This document shows positions 1 to 7,448 of a DNA stretch of 26,531 nt, in pieces. The notes under the pieces are model-generated. The model did no database searches, was not told where the DNA came from, and was given only the letters and a program-made list of their open reading frames with translations. Each line of letters opens with the position of its first letter. The stretch's first letter is position 1. The translations under genes were made by a program, and so were the position numbers. The DNA is from SAR324 cluster bacterium (GTDB lineage: Bacteria; SAR324; XYD2-FULL-50-16). The DNA lies in NCBI GenBank assembly GCA_002401295.1, contig NVSR01000002.1, positions 1 to 26,531 of the forward strand. The letters run 5' to 3'.

Positions 1-379
1 GGAACCAACTGTAATATCCCGCCAAAAGGAGCCTTGAAACGGCAGTTTCCGGTATGTCCTCTCTATCTTGAAAAAAACTCGTTCCCCAAACCAAAACTCG
101 ATTACGAAATAAGTGATCTTGCACTCCAATTGATTGCGGAGGTAATTTTGACCAATAGGTAATCGCGTTTTTCCATTGATTACGGGCCTCCATTTGAAGA
201 GCAATCAAAGTGTTGAGGGTATTTTGGACTTTGGGCTGCAGGGACGGGTTGATATTGGAGGTATGAGGAGCCGCAATCTTATGGGGGAGGGACTGCGCCA
301 ATAGAAGATTATTTTGGCCGAGCAGCAGAAGCATCAAACATTGAACCACTACTCCTGCAAGTTGTTTTTTATCCCTCAT
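1..379 (-). CDS. Exported protein of unknown function, C-terminus cut by window edge
   Basis: An open frame reads from ATG at 379 off the left edge, giving 126 residues without a stop. It begins MRDKKQLAG and continues with a hydrophobic stretch (VVVQCLMLLLLG) ending near LLLAQS, which looks like a cleavable signal peptide or lipoprotein-like leader. The product is therefore probably periplasmic or outer-membrane. The visible mature part contains an amphipathic stretch with EARNQWKNAITYW that could be a TPR-type helix, but one repeat is not enough to call a family. It starts 24 bp after the SPOR-like gene on the same strand, so it is probably the distal gene of that operon. The Shine-Dalgarno site is poor: the nearest AGG abuts the ATG. 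Function unknown. Confidence 0.6.
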   Translation of the reverse strand, partial: MRDKKQLAGVVVQCLMLLLLGQNNLLLAQSLPHKIAAPHTSNINPSLQPKVQNTLNTLIALQMEARNQWKNAITYWSKLPPQSIGVQDHLFRNRVLVWGTSFFQDREDIPETAVSRLLLAGYYSWF

Positions 380-403
380 CCTAGGTGACTGGGCAGTCGA
401 AGA

Positions 404-1435
404 TTATCTGAATTTAACCAGAAAGGCACCACGGAAGGGCTTCGATTGCCTCAACTCCATGAGTACTTTTTTGGCCTCACCCCGACCATTATAAGGTCCG
501 GCATAAATTTTTGTTGTTTCGTAACTTTTACGTACATGTTCCATATTAAAGACTAATATTTTCTGCGGAAAAAGTTTCTCCAAATGAAATTTTACTTTTT
601 TAGCCCGATCCAGAGCAGTAAAGGTTCCCATCGTCACACGGTAGCCATTACTCTGAGAAAGAATCGAGGCGATACCAGCCTGCTTATTCTCTCGGTTGAT
701 TGTTTTCATAATATCATTGGCTTCCCGATAGTGATAAACCTGACGAGAGATGACTTCAATAAAATCATACTTATCACCACTATCCTTTTGATAAGCCGGT
801 TCACCTTGCTCACGGATCAATTGCAAATAGTCTTCTTTGCATTTCGCAAAGGAGCAAGTTGCGATTTGAATCAAATACTTGCTGGGTGCTACCACTACGG
901 GACGAGGTATCACTGCTACCGGTAGAGGTAACTGACGTACAGGGACTCGTCTCTGTGTCTCCTGTGGAAGTTCTTCCAATTGCAGTATATTTTCAGGGAC
1001 TGCCATTTCCTCTTGTAGGAATTCCTCCTGTTGCTTCATGGGGTCCTCTTCATTCAGGAAGAAATACCAATAACCCCCTGCTGCTCCGAGCAAGGTCACA
1101 ACAGCGGCAAGAATGATCGCGATTAACTTTTTCTTGGATTTTTTTTCGGTAGGTTTTGCCTCTTCAGCTGCAGCCGCAGGTGCAGGCGCCTCTGCAGGGG
1201 CAGATTCTGCTGCAGTGCTTTCCTCTGGCTCCTCATTTGCGTCCATCTCTTCGATAGATGAAAGGTCTTCAAAAAAGGAGTCCAACTCACTATCACTCTC
1301 ATCCGAACCAAGGTCCATATCGCCCCCTAGCTCGTCATCCCCCATCATATCATCCAACTCACCGGCAAAATCATCCCCTGAGTCATCGCCCAGACCGAAG
1401 TCATCTCCTAGGTCAAAATCTTCATCATCACCCAT
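404..1435 (-). CDS. Acidic membrane-anchored protein with tandem SPOR-like domains
   Basis: A 343-residue protein. Residues 1-75 are extremely acidic (repeats such as GDDFGLGDD), 76-97 are Ala/Pro/Glu-rich, a Lys cluster (KKSKKK, 98-103) precedes one transmembrane segment at about 104-126, and the rest should be periplasmic. The C-terminal part resembles two SPOR modules: about 186-258 (starting KYLIQIATCSF) and about 263-343 (starting GYRVTMGTF, with TTKIYAGPYNGRGEA as the second half). SPOR domains bind glycan strands lacking stem peptides, often at the division septum. The SPOR call rests on the alternating strand pattern and G-x-F/Y-x-x-x-x-E-A motifs; a divergent family is possible. AGGTG lies 5 nt before the ATG. 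It follows coaX by 58 bp and precedes the exported-protein gene by 24 bp. Confidence 0.7.
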   Translation of the reverse strand: MGDDEDFDLGDDFGLGDDSGDDFAGELDDMMGDDELGGDMDLGSDESDSELDSFFEDLSSIEEMDANEEPEESTAAESAPAEAPAPAAAAEEAKPTEKKSKKKLIAIILAAVVTLLGAAGGYWYFFLNEEDPMKQQEEFLQEEMAVPENILQLEELPQETQRRVPVRQLPLPVAVIPRPVVVAPSKYLIQIATCSFAKCKEDYLQLIREQGEPAYQKDSGDKYDFIEVISRQVYHYREANDIMKTINRENKQAGIASILSQSNGYRVTMGTFTALDRAKKVKFHLEKLFPQKILVFNMEHVRKSYETTKIYAGPYNGRGEAKKVLMELRQSKPFRGAFLVKFR

Positions 1436-1493
1436 TTTTCACCTGTGCATGTAGTTACTTTAAAATTCAGCCAGAATATCATGAGGTTGAATT

Positions 1494-2279
1494 TCAGGTC
1501 TCGCTGAAGGCTTGAGATAGTGAATACAAGCCTCGAAGGGTTAAATCATCAATCCTATGGTCTATGGTTGATGCAACCGGTTCGATAAACCTGGCGAGTC
1601 CTCCAGTGACGATTACTTGAATCGTTTCTCCCATTTCTTGAGATATTCTATTAATCATTGAATCAATCATTCCTGCATATCCAAATATAATGCCAGATTG
1701 CATGCATTCAATTGTATTTTTTCCTATAACCGAGGGTGGCACTACCAAATCAATGGCTGGTAGTTGTTCAGCCTGGGCTACGAGTGCATCGTAAGATAAC
1801 TTGAGGCCTGGCGCAATGGCACCACCTAAGAAAATCCCCTCCCCTGACACAACATCAAAATTTGTCGCCGTGCCTAAGTCTACAACTACCAGCGCACAAT
1901 GAAACTGCTGGTAGGCCTGGTAAGCATTCACGAGGCGATCGACACCGACTTTTTCAGGGTACTGCACATCCAAACGCAAGCCCGGTATATTTTTTGAGTT
2001 CACTAAGTGACAATCTTTTCCCGTCAACTCCAGAATTCCTTGCCTCAAAATAGGGCTCAGAGGAGGGACAACACTGGCGATGACTGTTTTTTCTAGCTCT
2101 CCCACAGAGAGTTTCAGGTTGGAAAAGCAATCATCTAAAAACAATAACCACTTTTCTTTTTCACAGTTAATATCTGTCGCTTTTCGAAATGTTTTCAGCA
2201 ACTTTCCATGTTGGTAAAAACCGAACACTACATTTGTATTTCCGACATCAACAACTAAAATCACCCCATTATTTCGCAT
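1494..2279 (-). CDS. coaX: Type III pantothenate kinase
   Basis: 261 residues, the normal length for CoaX. It phosphorylates pantothenate, the first step of coenzyme A synthesis, in the cytoplasm. The N-terminal phosphate-binding motif DVGNTN is at residues 11-16, the pantothenate-site GVDR at 112-115, DLGTATNFD at 134-142, and GGAIAPGL at 152-159, all in ASKHA-fold order. Type III enzymes need a monovalent cation and are generally not feedback-inhibited by CoA. The ATG is preceded by AAGGA at 7 nt. It lies 41 bp downstream of riboflavin synthase on the same strand, and coaBC, acting later in the same pathway, is at 23467 in a separate unit. Confidence 0.95.
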   Translation of the reverse strand: MRNNGVILVVDVGNTNVVFGFYQHGKLLKTFRKATDINCEKEKWLLFLDDCFSNLKLSVGELEKTVIASVVPPLSPILRQGILELTGKDCHLVNSKNIPGLRLDVQYPEKVGVDRLVNAYQAYQQFHCALVVVDLGTATNFDVVSGEGIFLGGAIAPGLKLSYDALVAQAEQLPAIDLVVPPSVIGKNTIECMQSGIIFGYAGMIDSMINRISQEMGETIQVIVTGGLARFIEPVASTIDHRIDDLTLRGLYSLSQAFSET

Positions 2280-2320
2280 GAATAATTCCTTGAAGTACGC
2301 CTATCCATAAACTACAGAGT

Positions 2321-2968
2321 TTAAAATCCATGTTCCTTCAAAAAGGCATAAGTTACCTTTGAGTCTTTTGGTTTTTCTTGAAAAGGCAGGAGCCGTTCAA
2401 TATAGCGAGCCACAATATCCGTTTCAATATGTACCCAATCCGCCCCATTCAACTCCCGCAAGGTCGTCCCCTGGAAAGTGTGAGGGATGATTGCTACTCT
2501 GAAACTGGTTTCTTTGAGGGAGGCTATAGTCAGGCTAATGCCATTGATGGTGACAGATCCCTTATGGACAAAGTATTGCTGAACTTTTGGGTCCACTGTA
2601 AATTCTATCTCATAGAAGCCTCCGATTTTTTCTATGGACAAGACTTGAGCCAGGCAGTCTGTATGACCTTGAACCAAGTGCCCTCCCAAACGATCTCCCA
2701 TGCGTAGAGCCCTTTCCAAGTTCAGCTTCATACCCATGCGCTTTTTGCCCAATAAAGAGACAGTCAAGGTTTCATTCGATAGCTCTAATGCGATCTCCGT
2801 GCTGTTATACGCAACCACCGTCAAGCAAACACCATCCACGGCTACACTATCCCCAAGTTTCAAGTCATCTTGAATTTTATGGCAATTAATCGTCAGCCTT
2901 GATTGATTCGGACCAATCGGACTCAAACTTTTTAACTCACCAATTTCCTCTATGAGTCCCGTAAACAT
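2321..2968 (-). CDS. ribE: Riboflavin synthase, alpha subunit
   Basis: 215 residues. It dismutates two 6,7-dimethyl-8-ribityllumazine molecules into riboflavin plus a pyrimidinedione. The diagnostic N-terminus MFTGLIEEIG is present and the protein has two homologous barrels, as in the family: the first with LGDSVAVDGVCLTV and the second with HLVQGHTD and GSVTINGISLTI. The ATG has a strong AGGAG site 4 nt upstream. It follows ribD by 28 bp, so steps of the same pathway are co-transcribed. Lumazine synthase and the GTP cyclohydrolase/DHBP synthase genes are not in the window. The same enzyme is called ribC in some species. Confidence 0.95.
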   Translation of the reverse strand: MFTGLIEEIGELKSLSPIGPNQSRLTINCHKIQDDLKLGDSVAVDGVCLTVVAYNSTEIALELSNETLTVSLLGKKRMGMKLNLERALRMGDRLGGHLVQGHTDCLAQVLSIEKIGGFYEIEFTVDPKVQQYFVHKGSVTINGISLTIASLKETSFRVAIIPHTFQGTTLRELNGADWVHIETDIVARYIERLLPFQEKPKDSKVTYAFLKEHGF

Positions 2969-2996
2969 ATTACTCCTAGGCGATTTTTTTGAAGGT

Positions 2997-4157
2997 CTAT
3001 TGCAAATATCCGGTGATCAGTAAGTCGTCACCCATAGGTTTTACACTCTTAAACTTAAAATGAGGAACATCCGCCAAATGGCTTATCCCCAAATTACCAC
3101 ACCAAGCAGGTGCCTCTGGACTGGCAATCAATTTTCCCGAAAGAAATAAACAAAGTTGATCCACTAACCCCTCTTGCAGGAAGCTACCGACCAATTCAGC
3201 TCCCCCTTCTACCAGCAGCGAACAAATCCCCAAGGTGTATAATTCTTCCAAGGCCCACCGAACAGCAGGACGGGCTGTGGGTGCAACCAAGACCTTCACC
3301 CCCATAGATTGGAGGAATTGCAACTGTTTATCTTTGATTTCACAGCCAGCAACTACAATTCGTTGGGTTTCTTGATTCTGCAGGAAACTAGTTTCTTCTT
3401 GAATATTTCCTAAACTGGAGAAAGCAATCCTGATCGGTTGTCGCTGTCCCGGTTCGATACGGTTGGTTAATTGAGGATTATCTTTGAGCAACGTTTGGCT
3501 ACCTACCACAATAGCCTGATGCCGGCTCCGCAATAAATGCCCATAAGCTCTAGCTTCGGCACCAGTGATCCATTGCGATTCTCCCGAAGGCATGGCGATT
3601 TTTCCATCCAGAGAAGTGGCAGCCTTCAGGGTCACATAAGGCAGGTGAGTCACAATATGCTTGTTGAACACCGGATTTAAGTCAATGCAATCCTGTTCAC
3701 ACAGACCGACCTTGACTTGAACTCCCTTTTCCCGCAACAAAGCAACACCTCGCCCTGCAACCAGAGGATTCGGGTCCAAACAACCAACCACCACCTGTTT
3801 CACCTGTTTTTGGAGCAATAACTCCGCACAGGGTGGAGTTTTTCCAAAGTGACTGCAGGGCTCCAAGGTTACATAAAGAGTCGCCTCTGGTGGCACTTGC
3901 TCAAAACCTTGCAAGGCCATCACTTCAGCATGGGCTTTACCCGGTTTTTGATGGAAGCCAGATGACAAAATATTTCCTTGGGGATCCGCTAACAGAGCTC
4001 CTACAATAGGATTTGGCTCTGTTTGATATTCAGCTTTCCGTGCTAGACGAATCGCCTCTTGCATTAACTCTTCTGGTATCACGGTTTCAAAGGGAAGGAT
4101 CATTGATTGGGGGAGTATAAACTCAGAGACTTCAGAAGGCATGAGTGAATCGCCCAT
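2997..4157 (-). CDS. ribD: Bifunctional riboflavin deaminase/reductase RibD
   Basis: 386 residues from the first ATG. The N-terminal zinc deaminase domain has HAEV (76-79) and Cys101 and Cys110 in PCSHFGKTPPC. The C-terminal reductase domain begins around 170 and contains SLDGKIA and a GGAELVGSF nucleotide-site motif. Together they carry out deamination and NADPH-dependent side-chain reduction in riboflavin synthesis. The start is uncertain: the first ATG lies 6 bp after the fliN-like stop in an A-run with no Shine-Dalgarno. Met32 (ATG at 4064) has AGAAGAG just upstream and matches where family members usually begin (MQEAIRLAR, then PNPIVGALL). The gene sits between the fliN-like gene and ribE. 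Confidence 0.93.
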   Translation of the reverse strand: MGDSLMPSEVSEFILPQSMILPFETVIPEELMQEAIRLARKAEYQTEPNPIVGALLADPQGNILSSGFHQKPGKAHAEVMALQGFEQVPPEATLYVTLEPCSHFGKTPPCAELLLQKQVKQVVVGCLDPNPLVAGRGVALLREKGVQVKVGLCEQDCIDLNPVFNKHIVTHLPYVTLKAATSLDGKIAMPSGESQWITGAEARAYGHLLRSRHQAIVVGSQTLLKDNPQLTNRIEPGQRQPIRIAFSSLGNIQEETSFLQNQETQRIVVAGCEIKDKQLQFLQSMGVKVLVAPTARPAVRWALEELYTLGICSLLVEGGAELVGSFLQEGLVDQLCLFLSGKLIASPEAPAWCGNLGISHLADVPHFKFKSVKPMGDDLLITGYLQ

Positions 4158-4163
4158 TTTTTT

Positions 4164-4736
4164 TTAAGCCGTAGGACCTAAACGTTGAATTCTTTCATCA
4201 GGATCCAATATTTTTGTAATTCTAGCACCAAATTTCTCATTCACCACTACCACTTCTCCTGTCGCAAACATTTGCCCATTCACAAAAATTTCCAATTCTT
4301 CGCCCACTAAGCGATGTAATTCGATCACAGAACCTTGACCCAATGAAAGCAAGTCACTGATAAACATTTTTGCGCGCCCTACCTCAAAAGTGATCGTCAG
4401 CTTAATATCCATCAAGAAGTCGAGATTGACTCCTTGCTCTACGGGCTTCCCTGTACTTTTTGCTACTGACTGTTCACTCTGTGCAACCTGTAAAGCAGAG
4501 GCAAAAGGATCAATTTCTGCGGCAGGTGCAGCCGGAGGTCCGCCGTCTTCCAAGGCTGCCATCGCTGCTTCAAAGGGATCTCCCGCCGACGGCTCTGCTT
4601 TCGGCTCGTCAGCAGCTCCATCCATTGCTGTCATAGCCGCTGCAAAGGGATCTGCCGCTGCCTCTTCTTTCTTGTCCTCTTGTACGGTATCCAAAGCAGC
4701 CATAGCCGCTTCAAAGGGATCTACGTCCTCAGCCAT
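4164..4736 (-). CDS. fliN: FliN-family flagellar motor switch protein with repeated N-terminus
   Basis: 190 residues. The C-terminal domain, about 104-180, is a SpoA/FliN fold (LDFLMDIKLTITFEVG, then GSVIELHRLVGEELEIFVNG, then GEVVVVNEKFGARITKI). It would form part of the cytoplasmic C-ring that controls rotation direction and export. FliN is usually about 100-140 residues; the extra length is an N-terminal low-complexity region with four copies of a DPF(E/A)xAMxAL peptide at 6-16, 29-39, 53-63 and 76-86. Its ATG lies 1 bp after the stop of the upstream gene, suggesting translational coupling, and ribD follows after 6 bp. No other flagellar gene is nearby, so a paralogous SpoA protein serving another machine cannot be excluded. 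Confidence 0.85.
   Translation of the reverse strand: MAEDVDPFEAAMAALDTVQEDKKEEAAADPFAAAMTAMDGAADEPKAEPSAGDPFEAAMAALEDGGPPAAPAAEIDPFASALQVAQSEQSVAKSTGKPVEQGVNLDFLMDIKLTITFEVGRAKMFISDLLSLGQGSVIELHRLVGEELEIFVNGQMFATGEVVVVNEKFGARITKILDPDERIQRLGPTA
4479..4721 (-). repeat. Four-fold intragenic repeat encoding DPFEAAMAAL-type peptides
   Basis: Four direct repeats inside the fliN-like gene with a period of 23-24 codons. The DNA is also similar: the plus-strand string TTCAAAGGGATCT occurs in copies 1 and 3, with one change in copy 2. Copy 4 is degenerate (DPFASALQVAQ). The linkers are rich in Ala, Glu, Asp and Pro. The pattern suggests tandem duplication of a short helix-forming peptide. Confidence 0.85.
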
Positions 4737-4737
4737 T

Positions 4738-5031
4738 TTATTTTCTCATCACTGCTGATGGAGCTGCCTCTTTGTATACTACAGGATATCGTTCCACACA
4801 GTTCATTTGTTTTACAATTTTTACTCTCCTGCGAGCATTTCGCTGCCGTTGCTTAGCAGTACGTACACAAAGAAAGACATTTCCATCCACTTTTTTGACA
4901 ATACAAGAGTACTTGGAAGCCCGACACTTTTCCGGCAAAACCAGCTTTCTTTTAGCGGCCCAAGCCTCTCCGGTAACAGAACTTATGAATAATATCCCCA
5001 ACAAGGGAAGCATCTTATAAGTAGCTTTCAT
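4738..5031 (-). CDS. Small secreted cysteine-containing protein, unknown function
   Basis: 97 residues from ATG at 5031. An upstream in-frame ATG at 5082 would add 17 residues, but the Met at 5031 begins a textbook signal peptide: MKATYKM, a hydrophobic core (LPLLGILFISSV), then GEAWA-AK as a likely cleavage site. The mature part, about 68 residues, is very basic (KQRQRNARRRVK) and has four cysteines (in EKCRASKYSC, VFLCVR and MNCVER), enough for two disulfides in the periplasm. The stop codon is 1 bp before the fliN-like ATG, implying coupling. I recognise no family. It is the first gene of the minus-strand block running to position 1. Confidence 0.65.
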   Translation of the reverse strand: MKATYKMLPLLGILFISSVTGEAWAAKRKLVLPEKCRASKYSCIVKKVDGNVFLCVRTAKQRQRNARRRVKIVKQMNCVERYPVVYKEAAPSAVMRK

Positions 5032-5132
5032 GAATAAACGGCAACGGATACAAAAAAAATTCATCCTAGAAGGGAAGCACATTCTGCGCCAATCGCATAA
5101 AATGTGCTTTTAGTAACTATGATTTTATCATA

Positions 5133-5155
5133 CCCGCTCGAACGAATCGAGCAGG
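5133..5155 (-). terminator. Hairpin after fumarase gene, weak terminator
   Basis: On the minus strand CCTGCTCGA pairs with TCGAGCGGG across a TTCGT loop (9 bp, one G-T wobble), starting 13 bp after the fumarase stop. The downstream tract TATGATAAAAT is not a real U-run, so termination is probably inefficient or factor-dependent. Confidence 0.4.
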
Positions 5156-5167
5156 ATTTAGGGCTTT

Positions 5168-6775
5168 CTAGAGGGATTTAAAGAAGTCATTCCCCTTATC
5201 ATCGACAATGATGAAGGCTGGGAAATCTTTTACAGTAATCATATAGATAGCTTCCATACCTAGTTCCGGATATTCCACCAACTCCACATTTGTGATGCAG
5301 TCCTTACCCAAAACAGCTGCAGCTCCACCAATCGACCCCAAGTAGAATCCACCAAACTCTTTACAAGCATCCGTTACTTGCTGGGAGCGATTTCCCTTAG
5401 CAAGCATGACGTAAGAGCCTCCCGCTTCTTGAAAGGAAGCCACATAAGAATCCATCCGACCGGCTGTAGTGGGCCCGAAAGATCCCGAGGCATAACCTTC
5501 AGGTGTTTTGGCAGGACCGGCATAATAAACAACATGCTCCTTAAAATAGTCCGGCAAGGCTTCGCCCTTATCCAATCTTTCCTGAAGTTTGGCATGAGCG
5601 ATATCACGGGCTACAATGATTTTCCCACTGAGCATCAATCTGGTTTTGATTGGATAGCTGGACAAGGTCTCTCGTAGCTTTGTCATCCCCATGTTTAGAT
5701 CAACATTAACCACTTCATCACTGGAAGCAGCTACTTTGACAGGAAGGTATTGAGCGGGATTCTTTTCTAATTTTTCCAGGAAGAGACCATCTTTAGTGAT
5801 CTTTGCTTTAACATTCCTGTCAGCACTACAACTCACTCCAATAGCGACCGGGCAGGAGGCTCCATGCCTTGGCAAACGTACGATACGAACATCATGACAG
5901 AAATATTTCCCACCAAACTGGGCTCCCAAACCCATTTCCTGAGTTATTTTTAGGACTTGTGCCTCTAGCTCCAAATCTCTAAACGCCTGGCCCAAGTCGT
6001 TCCCTTCAGTAGGCAGGTTATCCAAATATTTTGTGGAAGCTAATTTAACTGTCTTGAGTGTGGACTCCGCGGAAGTTCCTCCGATCACGATAGCCAGGTG
6101 ATAAGGAGGGCAGGCTGCTGTTCCCAAACTCGCGATCTTTTCTTTCAGGAAGGGTAAAAGAGTTTTCGGGTTCAACAAAGCTTTTGTTTCCTGGTAAAGA
6201 TAGGTCTTATTGGCAGACCCACCACCTTTAGCCATGAACAAGAATTTGTAAGCATCCCCTTCAGTGGAATAAATATCCACTTGAGCAGGAAGGTTATTTC
6301 CTGTATTTTTCTCATCATACATAGTCAAGGGAGCCACTTGGGAGTACCTAAGGTTAGCTTCCAAATAAGTCTCTGCGATACCCAGGCTAAGAGCTTCCGC
6401 ATCATTACTACCAGTAAAGACGCTCTCTCCTTTTTTCCCCATGACAATTGCCGTCCCTGTGTCTTGACAGCTGGGATATTCATTTTCAGCAGCGATTATT
6501 GCATTTTCAATTAGATTAGTCGCTACATAAACATCATTGGTAGAGGCTTCCGGGTCCTCAATGATTGTTTTCAAACATTCCAAATGAGCGGGGCGTAGCA
6601 GATGAGAAACATCTTTCATCGCCGTTTTAGCCAGAAAAGTTAAGCCTTCAGGCTCAACGGTTAAAACGGTCCTCCCATTGATTGTCGTCGTTGAAACATA
6701 ATCACTGCTGATTTTACGATACTCTGTTAAATCTTCCCCAAGGACAAACGTATCTTGATACCTGATTTCAGCCAT
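5168..6775 (-). CDS. fumA: Class I fumarate hydratase, Fe-S type
   Basis: 535 residues. It reversibly hydrates fumarate to malate in the TCA cycle using an oxygen-sensitive [4Fe-4S] cluster. The three cluster cysteines known for E. coli FumA (105, 224, 318) are matched here at Cys103 (PSCQDTGTA), Cys222 (ACPPYHLA) and Cys316 (GVSCSADRN). GGGSANKTYL (184-193) and the C-terminal beta-domain motif YASGSFGPTTAGRMD are also present, so it is the fused single-chain form. The ATG has AAGGA about 7 nt upstream. It is transcribed alone, divergently from the Crp/Fnr gene; an oxygen-labile fumarase beside a low-oxygen oxidase cluster is coherent with microaerobic metabolism. FumA versus FumB cannot be told apart. 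Confidence 0.95.
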   Translation of the reverse strand: MAEIRYQDTFVLGEDLTEYRKISSDYVSTTTINGRTVLTVEPEGLTFLAKTAMKDVSHLLRPAHLECLKTIIEDPEASTNDVYVATNLIENAIIAAENEYPSCQDTGTAIVMGKKGESVFTGSNDAEALSLGIAETYLEANLRYSQVAPLTMYDEKNTGNNLPAQVDIYSTEGDAYKFLFMAKGGGSANKTYLYQETKALLNPKTLLPFLKEKIASLGTAACPPYHLAIVIGGTSAESTLKTVKLASTKYLDNLPTEGNDLGQAFRDLELEAQVLKITQEMGLGAQFGGKYFCHDVRIVRLPRHGASCPVAIGVSCSADRNVKAKITKDGLFLEKLEKNPAQYLPVKVAASSDEVVNVDLNMGMTKLRETLSSYPIKTRLMLSGKIIVARDIAHAKLQERLDKGEALPDYFKEHVVYYAGPAKTPEGYASGSFGPTTAGRMDSYVASFQEAGGSYVMLAKGNRSQQVTDACKEFGGFYLGSIGGAAAVLGKDCITNVELVEYPELGMEAIYMITVKDFPAFIIVDDKGNDFFKSL

Positions 6776-7133
6776 TAATAATCCTTCAATTTAAATAATA
6801 AGGTAAGTTTCAAAGAAAAAACGATGGGATTCCAGTACTTTTCATCCCCCTACTGCTTGCTCGTCTGCCCAACCCTTACATGAAAACACGATGATGTCAT
6901 CTGCTTTTGGCTTTCACGAATAACTATTAAAGAACAAGGCGCTGATAGCTTTATCTCTTTAAGGTAAGAGTATAAAAATAAGCAATCAATCTACTCCTGT
7001 TATTCTTACTTTATAACAACGGACTTTGCATTCACTACCTTGCTTACTAACAATAGTATTTCTAAGGGGTAAGAAAATAACATCATTTTAGGGGCTTCTT
7101 CCAGTGACACAGAATCATTTTTTTTATTTTGTA

Positions 7134-7147
7134 TTGAACAATTTCAA
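7134..7147. promoter_or_regulatory. Fnr/Crp-type operator TTGA-N6-TCAA
   Basis: TTGAACAATTTCAA is a perfect inverted repeat matching the core recognised by Fnr-like proteins (TTGA half-sites separated by 6 bp). It lies about 300 bp upstream of the Crp/Fnr gene and 360 bp upstream of fumA. That regulator keeps the Glu and Ser that read TTGA in Fnr. A match of this quality is expected less than once by chance in a window this size, so it is suggestive only. Confidence 0.45.
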
Positions 7148-7211
7148 GCTACTGTCAAATAGGGTATCTGTTTTTACCAAGTGTTTTACCCAGTTTTGAC
7201 CAGCAACTTTG

Positions 7212-7239
7212 TTTACAAAAATTGGACTATTAATATACT
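7212..7239 (+). promoter_or_regulatory. Putative sigma-70 promoter for the Crp/Fnr gene
   Basis: TTTACA and TATACT are each 5/6 matches to the -35 and -10 consensus with a 16-bp spacer. Transcription would start near 7246, leaving a leader of about 200 nt before 7449. The Fnr-type palindrome would be centred about 106 bp upstream of the start. Confidence 0.35.
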
Positions 7240-7448
7240 TCTAAACTATCAATTAGGTTTTCAAAGGAAAATCATTGGCAAAGGGTACCACTGCTACAAG
7301 CTTTCTGCTTTAACTATGCTCTGTGAAATAGAATTAGCTAAAAAAGGGAAGCGAATCACTGAGCTTCGGCAGTAAAAAACATTTATCAGGTTTTTCCGAT
7401 TTTCTTGGGATTTTTTTTATTTCACATTTTATTTTTTAGGAGAAAGTA

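Larger units (their letters stand above)
6776..7448. other. Divergent regulatory region between fumA and crp/fnr-type gene
   Basis: 673 bp, clearly more AT-rich than the flanking genes. It holds the fumA Shine-Dalgarno at its left end and an AGGAG site for the regulator at its right end. A Fnr-type palindrome (7134-7147) and a promoter-like pair (7212-7239) lie between them. A 64-codon frame at 7181-7375 has a GTG start, no ribosome-binding site and no recognisable domain; I treat it as noise. Confidence 0.6.

Noticed and set aside
1113..1454. Ser-rich 113-codon frame on the plus strand
   Set aside because: It is the antisense reading of the acidic Asp/Glu codons of the SPOR-like gene; the Ser bias is a by-product.
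4390..4758. 122-codon Ala/Ser-rich plus-strand frame
   Set aside because: Antisense shadow of the repeated fliN-like N-terminus with no independent support.
7181..7375. 64-codon frame upstream of the Crp/Fnr gene
   Set aside because: GTG start, no ribosome-binding site, no recognisable domain, and it overlaps a promoter-like pair.
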